This document shows, piece by piece, positions 42,901 through 51,534 of a stretch of DNA of 64,000 nucleotides. The stretch comes from Rhinolophus ferrumequinum (lineage: Eukaryota; Chordata; Mammalia; Chiroptera; Rhinolophidae): positions 16,918,292 through 16,982,291 of the forward strand of contig NC_046304.1 of assembly GCF_004115265.2 (NCBI RefSeq), given 5' to 3'. Positions within the stretch are counted from its first letter, which is position 1, and every line of letters starts with the position of its first letter. Made by a program: the position numbers and the translations under genes. The notes below the pieces were generated by a model, which was not told the DNA's origin, searched no databases, and saw only the letters and a program-made list of their open reading frames with translations.

Positions 42901-45900
42901 AAGTTAGTATACAAATCAACAGTCACCTATCAATAAAGTCACCATAAAAATCCCTTAAATCACTAGTGAAATACAGAAGTACCGTCTCTCAGTAAGTCCC
43001 ACAGCGCCAGTCTGAACTCCCACACGGGCACGGATCGCTCTTTCTCTTGCGGAGCTCCAGATGAAAAGCAAGTAGACAGCAATCGGACTCAGTATGACGG
43101 GCACGTGGGACTTGAAGCAGACGGTGGAGGAAAGAGAAACCAGCCTCCCATCTCAGGTCCACTGAGGGGCACGTGCTCAGAGTGAAATGGCAGGCAGAAC
43201 TGCCCTTGCTATTCAGCAGTGTTTTTTTTTCTTTTGGCCGAGTGGGTAGCAGAATTTGCAGGAATTAAACACACACACCACGTAAGAGGAGGACGCCTCT
43301 GCTGTAAACGAAACACATCAGGCAGCTTCTGTGCTGCTCCCCGTGGCCGTCAGTGCAGTGGACCCCTCCGTTCCACTTCTCCCTCCCTCACTGAGTGTCA
43401 GGGCTACAGTTTGGGAAACTGGCCTCAGCTGGAGGGACGCGCGACTACCTGGTCTGAGGATAATCCTATTTCTCTTCCTGGTGACTGGTGCAGGAGCAGG
43501 CATGTGAATCAAATCTGACCAGGAAGTCTGCTGGATGATTCCGGGAGTTTTGCTCTGCTCTTAACAGAGAGCACCGGGCAGTCGGTCTCCCTCTCTTACC
43601 AGAAGAGAATGTGCGAGCATGTAGCCCCCACTGCTACTGGCAGCCACCCTACAACCATGAGGGAAACCGGCTCTAGCAGTGGACTTGTGAGGACAAGAGA
43701 ATGTAGAGAGAGAAAACTGGGGTTCTTGACGCCACTGCTGAACTGCTGAATCAACTAACCCTGAAAGCTTTCCTACCTACAGAATGCCTGCCCTGTGAGC
43801 TAAAAAATTTCCTTATAGCTCAAGCTAGTTTGAGTTGGGTTTTCTGTTATAACTGAAAGTATCCTAAATAGCTACATTACCGGTAGAACAGAACCAGTCT
43901 AGATCCCCTATAAAGTTCTAATGAGAAGAAAACCTCTCCAAGAACAAATAATACCAGCTTGGGAAAGACATGTTACGCCAGTATAGAAAGACTCCACAGG
44001 AGGAAGAAATCCAGTTCCCTCTCTCCTTCCATCAGAGGTGCCCTTACTCAGAGGGCTTTTATTAGTGTAATTACCTGACTGAGGTGGACTGCTGTTCTGC
44101 AGATAGAACTTATATCCTCCTGGGGCCTCAGTTTCAAAAACCCCTTCTGCAACTTCACGGAGTGGCCACTCCAGCTTCCTGGCATTGCTGACAGCCTGGC
44201 TCGAGGCAAGTGTGATACCCTGTGACAAACAACAACATCATTCAAGTGCATAATCACAACAGACCTTTTATAGAACAAGATAATGGGGCAAATCCCATTG
44301 CCTTTACATCATATAACCTAAGATTTAACTGGCATTCAAAATTTTCGTATAGTGGTTTCAAAATAGGTTTTGGGATGTCTTTCTCCTACAAATATTCCAA
44401 ACTTTGTGAATCATAGGACAGAAATTCATACCAGAGAAGTTTGATTCATTTAGTACCAAAGATAATCTCTCCTAATTTTAAAGATCTAGTCAGCGAAATC
44501 TTTTTTTTTTTCCTCCAGGGCCCATCAACTCCAAGTCGGTGTCCTTCAATCTAGTTGTGGAGGGCGCTGCTCAGCTCCAAGTCCAGTCACCATTTTCAAT
44601 CTTTAGTTGCAGAGGGCGCAGTCCACCATCCCATGCGGGAATTGAACCGGCAACCTTGTTGTTGAGAGCTCGCGCTCTAACCAAGTGAGCCATCCGGCCG
44701 CCCCTCGGGAAGCTCAGCGGCAACTCATTGTCTTCAGTGTAGTTGTGGAGGGCGCAGCTCACTGGCCCATGTGGGAAACAAACCGGCAGCTCTGTCATTC
44801 AGAACTCGTGCTCTAACCAACTGAGCCACCTGGCAGCACCAAAGATTTAGTATGAGAAATCTTGATCTTACCTCGGCTCACCGCCTACCTATTCAAGATA
44901 TTTTTTTATTTTTGCTTTTTAAACAAAAAAATTTAAACCAACTATCAAGGCATTCTTAATTTAAATTTAATCAAAATACCTAAAAATGCACACCTATGCC
45001 TTCTGATGAGGCCAGCCTCGTTTCTAGCTCACGATTATTGGAACAGCCTCTCTCCAGTCTTGTCAATCCATCATCCACTCTGCGGCCAGAGTAAGCTTTG
45101 TGAAACATACCCTATAGTCTATTCTTCTCAAGAGAGCAAGCCCATGTTGTTTTTCCTCTGCCTAAAACCCTTGCTGGCTCTTCATTTCATTTAAGGATGG
45201 CTTAGAATGGCCTGAAAGGCCCAACCCAAGCTGACACCATGTCATTTCTGACCCCATCTCCTGCTCCTTTCCCCTTGCTCTCTATTGTAGCCCCACTGGC
45301 CTTCCTGCATTTTCTTGAACATGCAGGAGCTGTTTGAAGGCTTTTGCACAGGCTGTTTCTCTACCTGGAATGCTCTTCCCCAAGATATCCACACAGCTAA
45401 CTCCCTACCTCCCCGAGCCTTTTCTCAAATGTCAGCTCCTCCCTGACACCCTCCCTCAACACCCTACTTAAAATCAAAACCAGCCATCTGCTCCATACTC
45501 CCAATGCCCCTTACTCTGCTCTATTCTTGCCCCATAACAATGATCAACATTAAAATAACGTATTATATGATTTGTTTGTCATTGGTCATTGTCTGCCAGG
45601 CCCTGGACCGCCGACCCTGCCAGGCATAGATTTTTGTTTTGTTCACTGGTTAGCCAAAGATCCCGAAATAGTGCCTGGCACAGAGGAGGCACTCAATAAA
45701 TATTTGTTACACGAACAAATACTGTAATAAATAACTTAACACACAGGTCATTTCACATAATTGTTAACATATATGTAAATCCAATTCCTAGATGTAAAAC
45801 TGCAAGGTCAAAGAATAAACGCATTAATTAGTTTGATACTGCCAGACTGAGGTTGTACCAATTTACACTCTTATTAGTAACGTATGAGAGTGGCAGTTTT

Positions 45901-48900
45901 CCAACACCCTTCCTAACACACTGCGTTATCACCCTTTTTTATTTTTGCCAGTCTGGCAGGTGGCAAATAGCAGCTTGGAAGCTGAACATCTTTTTCGATG
46001 TTAAAGAGACATTTCTAATGTTTTTTCTGTGAACTGTCTTTGTGTAATTTTTGCCCTTTTTATAAAAATTATTAAGCTGTTGATCCTTTTCTTTCTAATA
46101 TACAGGAGTTCTTTATCCCGGGGGGGGGTGCAAAAAAAGGTATACACATGACTTGTATTCATCTTTTGTTATCGGTATTTATTATTACAATTTTAATACA
46201 GTTTTTTCCTTTCTTAAAATGTGTATCCATTTTTTGAGCACCCTCTGTATATATGGGAGTTCTGTTTAACCTGTTTTTCTTTTTGTTCCATGAACTGAAA
46301 AGCATCGCAGGTACCTTTCGTCAGGGATACTGTACTACCAAAGTCTCTCAGGAAGCGCATGGTGGAGCAGTCAAGCTGTTCTCCACCTACCTGACCACTA
46401 GCCCCTGCAGTCCAGCAATCAACATGTGACTGGAGCCAGTGAAATGCTGATGGCGCCAAAATGGTTTGGCTCTTTCTTCTCTCCCTGATTTAAATTTGCA
46501 GAGTAAAGAAAAGAAAGGTAAGGAGGGGGGCGGCTGGTTAGAGCATGGTGCTGATAACACCAAGGTTGCCAGTTCAATCCCCACATGGGCCACTGTGAAC
46601 TATGCCCTCCTTAAAAAAAAAAAAAAAGTGATGTGTGTGTTAAATCAACTAGACCTAATATCGTTAAATTTAAAAGAAAGAAAGAAAAAGAACGGGAAGG
46701 AGAAACACAACCTCTCACATACTTTCAGTCACCAACCCGTATCAACTCTACCTCCCAGACATCTCTCATATCCGTTCACCTCTATCTGCCACGACTACCA
46801 CGTTACTTATGGAGCTGCTAGTCACTTCCTGTACTATCCTTGGGGCTAGTTTCCTCACATCCGGTCTTACTCCCTTCCAACCCCATCTCCATGCTCTAAA
46901 CAGGTGGATTCTTATACACAAGTACTGTACCATTCCTTCTGGTACCATTCCAACCTAATGGCTTCTCTCTGCTTCCAGAACAAAGTCTAAGCATCTTAAC
47001 GTGATGTGGCCCCAGCGTACTTCTCCAGCCTCAACTCTACCCACTCCCTCCGTCACACACTAAGCTCCAGCTAGACTATGCTCCTCACAGTTCTGAGTGC
47101 CATGGTCCCTCCCACCTCCGGGCCTGTGACCATGCTGCGGACTCTCATCTCACCCTCCCACCCAAGCTTACACACCTGGTTCAGATGGCACTTCTGAGAA
47201 GCGTTCCCTGAACTCTCATCTCTCTGGGGAACAGGCTGGGAATTCCTCTTATGTGCTCCCACACCTCTCTGTCCTTATCCCAATCTTCGCACTTATCACA
47301 TTGTATTCTTGTCTATTCATTTGTTTCCCCCACCAGACAGGAAGCTCCTAGGTCAGGGAACATGCTTCACTCTCTATTCTATCCCCAGAACCTAACAAGA
47401 TACAAGGCATATAGTAAATCACAATAAATATCTGTTAAATAAATTAGTGAGAAACATGAAAAGAAAAACAAATATATTAATATGTGAAATCTGAATAGCC
47501 CTTTCCATTTACAAAATGCTTTTATAGATATTTGCTCCTCATAAAAACTTCCATCTAGATATTATTATTTTAACAAGAGTTAATAGGAGTAGTGAGATCA
47601 AATGACCAAAATAACATCTAGCATGAGGTCGATCTGCGTAGTAGATTCTGAGCAAAAATTAGTTACTCCCATCTTGCTATGTATTTGGTCCCAGTCTATC
47701 TAGCACATAGTAACTGCTCAATAAATGGTTGACCCTATTACTATACTAAGTGCATGACTTGAGTTCTTGAATGAATGAATACGTTCTTTTTATCCGTAAA
47801 ACCTTCTCAGATTTTTCTCTGACTAGGATTGGCCGTAATAGCCTAGCCCAACGATAACAGTCCACTCGACAGAAAATATTTCTCTGCATGGCGATCGGGA
47901 CCTGACCAGACCGATATGACCCTGGCACTTGACCTCTTGAGGTTCAGTCATTCCCCTAGAGGTATCCTGTGTCCTTCAAAGCTGTCTCTAAGTTTTGGGT
48001 TTGATTCCCACACATTGGGAGAACACGTTTCATTCTGAATCCAGCTCTGAGACAGGGTACCCACGCATGTTTGTTTTGTTTTAAATAGAAAATATCACTA
48101 AACGGTACCCCAACGCCATCAATTCAATGGTTATCATCACTGACACCTAAAGCTGTATCAATGATCTCAATAAAAGGTCTAGCCAAGAATCTGCTGGAAC
48201 AAAATGGTATTTACCATGAAGTCATTGCCGAGCTTGTAGTCTCCGATGCCGTAATTGTAAGTCAGTTCTGCCACAAAATGATCATCCTCAGGTCCAAACC
48301 CCACCATTGTTTTACTCCATTTCCCATCATAAGGCCTAGAAAAATGAAAGTAAATTACTCTAGTGACCACAGAAGAATGTGCCGTAGGCAGGCCTCACGC
48401 AAAGAACTACTGGGACAGAGAGGTGGGCAGTCCCTTCTGGTCCTCTAAGAACCCATCAGGATGCGATGCCCCCAACTGGTGCTAAGAGCAGCTGTGGACA
48501 GTGCTCAGGTGTCCCATCACCCAAGGCTCCAAAGACCATTTGTTTGGCACTTACTTGAGGGAAAGACTCATGTATCTTTTCTTTAAAGTAGGGGACAGAA
48601 TCCCATAAAGGCCGTCCTCCAAGCTGGCCTTAATTTAATGTTTTTGCATATCCATAAATAAACATCCAATTCCCAAGAGGCCTTAGAATTTCCCAGCTTG
48701 CCATGACTTCTAAGTTTAAAGAGATACTCGATAAGATGTAGTCATCCCCAGGGGTATTAGGAGCCTAAAGGGGATATGAAGAAACAAGGTGTCATACCCA
48801 TTACAGGCAGCTTTGCAGCCTTCTTCAAATTCTTCATGACGCAGAATCTAGAAGGGAATGAAAATAAATTGTCAAGTTTTACTACTACTGCACACAGCAT

Positions 48901-51410
48901 ATTTCACACAAACGAAAATGTCAAAACACAAACATTATCATTTATAAGCTGCACTCGTAAAACAAAAGATAATAAGCTTTATATCTTTCCCAGTCTAGAA
49001 GTAGTAGAAGTGAGAAAGAACAGCTTGACACCAAGAGCCAGACAACCAAGCAAAGTTGTGAAATCTGTTTAGATTGGGAAGCAGTGCTGTGTCGCCACAA
49101 AAACATGGCCTTCAGAATGAGAAGTCTGTTTTGGAATTCTGGCTGTCAGTTAGTAGTTGTGTAACTCTGAGACCATTGTTTAGGATCTGAGTTTCTAAAT
49201 ATGGTATGAAAATTGATAACTTATTAAAGCATTTGACACAAAACCTAGTACATAGTAGGCTCTCAATGTGTTAGTTTCTATTTTCCTTTTTGATTCCCAC
49301 TTCTACTGCTCCAGTTCAAGCTCCCATCACTTCTCTCCCATTAATAGTCTCATAGACTATTAATACTCATCTTTCTTGACCTCCTTTCTTCATACCACTA
49401 TGGACGAAAAAGGGGCTCTATAATAAAACAAGCCCAGTGACTGAAAGTAACCTCAGTCACTGGTGATCTGATCATAAATTCCTAACTGGGAAGGTCATGA
49501 TGGGTAGGCATGCCCCAAGCATATCACTTCTTTAGTAAAAGGGTTATCTTTGCCTGTCCATTGTTTCTGTGCATCTTAGGTTAACACAACTTTGACATGT
49601 CTCTTTTTCTCACCCCTCAGAAGCATAAGTCCCATCAAGAGAGCACCTAATCTTGTTAGCTATCCTGCAATCCAATCCCTACCTTGCTGTCTCCCTGCTT
49701 CATATAATCTTCCTTCCGTTCCCTCCTTTATTCCAAATGTATAAAAGAAACTGCAAAACTCTTTCTCTGGAGCATTTGTGATCTTGCTTCCCGGCAATGT
49801 TGCCGGCAATGTTGTCAGTTTGACTCAAATAAACTTATAAAAATTCTCTACAGGTTTGGATGTTTCTTTCGTTGACACCACCATAAAATTATGTCCCTAA
49901 AGCACAGCTCTGATCACATCATTGTCCTGTTCTAAAATGTAAGGGAACTCCCTACTTACTGTGGCATCAAAATCTAAATTCCTTAGCATAGAATTCAAGA
50001 CACTATCAGAAACAGTCCCAATCTATTTGTCCTGATATCCCATTTCCTCAACTTCAACTAAGTAATCTAAGCTAAAGGCACATAAAACTAGTGTTGTTTC
50101 CCATATATATCTTTGAATCGACTATTCAGTTTTCCTAGTATACTACCTCCTTTAATCTCGGTTCTAAAGAAATCCTATCTTTAGAGGTCAACTCAAATGC
50201 AAGGTCGTCATGAATTATTTCTTGACCCCTCAGGTTGGAGTTAAATCTCTTCTTCTGTTGTATTAGGTTGGTGCAAAAGTAACTGCGGTTTTTGCAATTA
50301 TTTTTAACCTTTTAAACCGCAATTACTTTTGCACCCACCAAATATTTTGATAATAGTTAACATTTACATAATACATACGACGTCGCAAAGGTTACACATA
50401 TAATGTGTTTAATCGTCACAATAACTCTTTAATCAATGAGGAAACACATTAAGGGAGAGCTCTGTGGTTTTCTATCACTTATCAAATTTTGACTTCCATT
50501 ACTGTTAGCTAGGTACAAACCTAATTCTCTCTCCCACCCCATCCCAGGCCAGAAGCTTTAATTGAGGACAGATATTTTCATTTTCATTTTTGTCACTAAA
50601 ACTCAAAACACAGTACCACCAAACACCGACAGTATGTTTTTTACATGACTGATGAGTTCAGGCAACTCTTTGCACAATAGACTTCTGCATTGTCTCTACA
50701 TTAAATTGCACCCTGGCTTATTTATCAGGAGCTCCCCAATAGCTTCCGCCTATTTGTCACCCAGGTGACCCCTGCAGAATCTTCAGCCCTGCAGGGCTGA
50801 AGAGGGACCACTTCTGGGTGTTGGAGAGGAGAATGGGTTCTAAGTTCACACTTAATTCTCGGCTGTAGACAGGAGAGTGGGAGCATTCAAACCAGATTGA
50901 GTATCCCAAAGAGACCATTCAAACCAATCATCCTTGAGAGAAACAGAGCTCCCAATATGCCGACTATCTAAACCAAAGGGCTCCAAAACCGGAAGAGACT
51001 GAGTTATTGTCCATTGGAAGAGTATTAAATAACCTTTTGTTTTCCCACCAGACTGGAAGCTCCACAAAGGCAGTTACTCAATATATATATGTATGAATGA
51101 ACTTAAATAATTTAATTCATTCACCTAACCCACCCAGCGACTCGCAAAGTTTCCTGACGCTGAAAACCAATCAGGGCTAACGTGGAGTCCGGGGCCAATG
51201 TCCGACACCCAAGTTCTAGCTGATATCGATGACAATCCCATTTCTCCCTTCCCCCGGCCAGGTGCGGCTCAGCTGCCCCTCCCACCCTTGCGCGCCTGCC
51301 CCTCTCGGCCCCAACTGCACCTTCATCCCTAGGACATCACGATAGAAACGTGCCGTCTGGAACCGGTTTCCCACTTTGAATACGAAGTGCAGAGCTCGGC
51401 GAGTGGCCAT
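33981..51410 (-). CDS. GLOD4: Glyoxalase domain-containing protein 4, nine coding exons
   Basis: The exons (high to low) are 51321-51410, 48798-48847, 48215-48335, 44075-44219, 40720-40856, 39841-39927, 39455-39568, 39279-39365 and 33981-34046. All have AG/GT borders and add up to 897 bases, 298 residues, the same length as human GLOD4. The protein opens [16 protein letters not shown] and shows [44 protein letters not shown] and NPLV-type stretches of two vicinal-oxygen-chelate (glyoxalase-fold) modules. It ends [13 protein letters not shown]. It is cytosolic/mitochondrial in mammals, and its catalytic activity is uncertain. Transcription starts in the promoter shared with MRM3. Intron 8 (5.2 kb) and intron 1 carry L1, MIR, LTR and MITE insertions and a GT microsatellite near 34,887. 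Confidence 0.96.
35905..36137 (+). repeat. MIR SINE, near full length
   Basis: 'gacctcggttcaacccctgg', 'ccctgccacttactgaatg', 'gcctcagtttcctcatctaa', then a short (TA)n, then 'ggagatgcttaataaatggg'. This is the full MIR order in the forward direction, within GLOD4 intron 8. Confidence 0.85.
36280..37955 (+). repeat. Old L1 LINE 3' end with a nested or fused LINE tail
   Basis: L1 ORF2-like strings flank the segment: 'aaaagactctattaagaaaa' at the left, then 'ggcaaataagcatacgaaaa', 'caatgagaaaccattttac', 'ggaaacaactcaaatgtcca' and 'ttatgttgagtgaaagaagc' at the right. It ends in an A-rich tail at about 37,955. Between about 36,480 and 37,080 lies a different LINE-like 3' tail ending 'gaatttttaatgatgaagta', so one element appears nested in the other. 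Many disruptions; the subfamily is not resolved. Confidence 0.65.
38350..38540 (-). repeat. MIR SINE, degraded
   Basis: 'ccacacaacaatcctatcag', 'gaagaaaaatgaagttaag' and 'attgcttaaggtcagtcaca' give a reverse MIR. Confidence 0.55.
38565..38650 (-). repeat. L2 LINE fragment, antisense
   Basis: 'gagtgcctgctacataccag' then 'gtatgtgctaaaaactgggg' and 'cacaacaatgaacag' match the antisense L2 3' end. Confidence 0.6.
40030..40410 (-). repeat. Old L1 LINE fragment, antisense
   Basis: 'gaggcaaccagtcagcagtt', 'gatagctgcatagtaatcca', 'gctattacaaacaatgctgc' and 'gacctgctgggtcaaaa' are typical antisense L1M 3'-region strings, in GLOD4 intron 5. Confidence 0.6.
41078..41463 (+). repeat. Two-headed (dimeric) bat tRNA-SINE
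   Basis: Two tRNA-like heads lie in tandem: 'cagccggatggctcagttgg' near 41,081 and 'ggccggatggctcagttgg' near 41,219, each with its own B box. They are followed by the tail 'cctggagaaacacactgttc', 'cccaatattccccaataaa' and an A-rich end. Target duplications of 14 bp with one mismatch flank it: aaaacatatgcctg (41,064-41,077) and aaaacacatgcctg (41,464-41,477). In GLOD4 intron 4. Confidence 0.9.
41513..41865 (+). repeat. Bat tRNA-SINE, longer variant
   Basis: It starts 'gaggggccggcccagtggct', with 'caggcggttagagctctgtg' (A box) and 'ccagttcgattcccacatgg' (B box). The body is 'ggctctcaaccacaaggttg', and a stretch 'ccctccacaactaaga' occurs twice (near 41,708 and 41,755). The end is a poly(C)-poly(A) junction. 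It resembles the SINE I recall from rhinolophoid bats. In GLOD4 intron 4. Confidence 0.88.
41890..42480 (+). repeat. Old L1 LINE 3' region, degraded
   Basis: 'gtccatttctgggcaacagt', 'cacagtgttgcttgtaacaa' and 'cagtggttatctctggatat' follow the order of an old L1 3' end. Strongly decayed. Confidence 0.45.
43500..43875 (+). repeat. Possible ancient LTR-type fossil
   Basis: The end 'ctagtttgagttgggttttc', 'tgttataactgaaagtatcc' and upstream 'gaatcaactaaccctgaaag' recall a common ancient mammalian repeat that I believe is LTR-like. I cannot name the family. It is a broken fossil. Confidence 0.3.
44501..44840 (-). repeat. Two-headed (dimeric) bat tRNA-SINE
   Basis: On the minus strand it reads head 1 ('ccaggtggctcagttggtta'), linker 'ccgctgagcttcccgagg', head 2 ('ggccggatggctcacttgg') and tail 'gatgggccctgga', then the poly(A) (poly(T) at 44,501-44,511). 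This is the same arrangement as 41,078-41,463. Flanks share a 21-bp imperfect duplication (44,480-44,500 and 44,841-44,861; 17 of 21 match), so it is older. In GLOD4 intron 3. Confidence 0.9.
45020..45720 (+). repeat. L2 LINE 3' end
   Basis: 'ccccactggccttcctgcat', 'cttttgcacaggctgtttct', 'cctggaatgctcttccccaa', 'gcctggcacagaggaggcac' and 'tcaataaatatttgtta' appear in L2 order. Confidence 0.85.
45780..46113 (-). repeat. Old L1 LINE fragment, antisense
   Basis: 'actgcaaggtcaaagaataa', 'ccaatttacactcttattag' and 'aatatacaggagttctttat' follow an old antisense L1. The MITE-like segment at 46,114 interrupts it. Confidence 0.55.
46114..46248. mobile_element. Palindromic-ended MITE, mariner/Tc1-like
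   Basis: About 135 bp with inverted ends: left 'gggtgcaaaaaaaggtatac' + 'acatg', right 'tgtgtatccattttttgagc' + 'accc'. The right arm reverse-complements the left with a few mismatches. It lies inside an old L1 and may be flanked by TA. The left end is obscured by a G run. No transposase, so it is non-autonomous. Confidence 0.55.
46515..46627 (+). repeat. Short bat tRNA-SINE
   Basis: 'ggggggcggctggttagagc', 'atggtgctgataacaccaag', 'gttgccagttcaatccccac', 'atgggccactgtgaactatg', then an A run of 15. This is a head-plus-short-tail variant like the one at 58,471. Confidence 0.85.
46840..47455 (+). repeat. L2 LINE 3' end
   Basis: 'aacaaagtctaagcatctta', 'gtggccccagcgtacttctc', 'gtgaccatgctgcggactct' and 'caagatacaaggcatatagt' followed by 'aataaatatctgttaaa' are in L2 order. 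Confidence 0.75.
49085..49290 (+). repeat. MIR SINE
   Basis: 'ttggaattctggctgtcagt', 'agtagttgtgtaactctgag' and 'aacctagtacatagtaggct' followed by 'ctcaatgtgtta' give a forward MIR in GLOD4 intron 1. Confidence 0.7.
49295..50262 (+). repeat. L2 LINE, split by an LTR and ended by a MITE
   Basis: L2-like sequence ('agttcaagctcccatcactt') stops at 49,398 and resumes after 49,881 ('gctctgatcacatcattgtc', 'cttagcatagaattcaagac'). It continues to 50,262, where a MADE1-like MITE starts. Confidence 0.55.
49399..49877 (+). repeat. Probable solo LTR of an endogenous retrovirus
   Basis: About 480 bp interrupting an L2. It has an internal 'tataaaag' TATA-like box near 49,741, an aataaa near 49,829, then a short U5-like end 'gtttggatgtttctttcg' finishing in 'ttgaca'. 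A 4-bp repeat (ccac) lies at both sides. Layout fits a solo LTR, possibly class I; it is a fossil without internal genes. Confidence 0.5.
50263..50342. mobile_element. MADE1-like mariner MITE (80 bp)
   Basis: A near-perfect 80-bp palindrome with ends 'ttaggttggtgcaaaagtaa' and 'ttacttttgcacccaccaaa', flanked by TA on both sides, the usual mariner target. Ends and length match primate MADE1, the MITE of Hsmar1; the centre differs. It lies in GLOD4 intron 1. Confidence 0.9.
50780..50803. repeat. 24-bp perfect palindrome
   Basis: The half-site tcttcagccctg is followed directly by its reverse complement cagggctgaaga, with no spacer. It lies in GLOD4 intron 1, about 520 bp from exon 1. Confidence 0.95.
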
Positions 51411-51534
51411 GACTAGCAACACACACCCGTCTCGCGTACAGCGCCGCTCCACGCACAGGTAACGCATACGGGCCGGTGACGTCACTGGCTGTCGCCGGCG
51501 CGCTTTCTTGACGCAACACACGGCGCAGGGGAAG
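51411..51534. promoter_or_regulatory. Bidirectional promoter of GLOD4 and MRM3 with a perfect CRE
   Basis: Only 124 bp separate the GLOD4 start codon (51,410, minus) from the MRM3 start codon (51,535, plus), in CpG-rich sequence without TATA. It holds the full palindromic cAMP-response element TGACGTCA at 51,477-51,484. The MRM3 start lies in AAGATGGCGGC (51,532-51,542), a good match to the YY1 consensus, a common layout in genes whose initiator overlaps the first codon. Confidence 0.85.
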
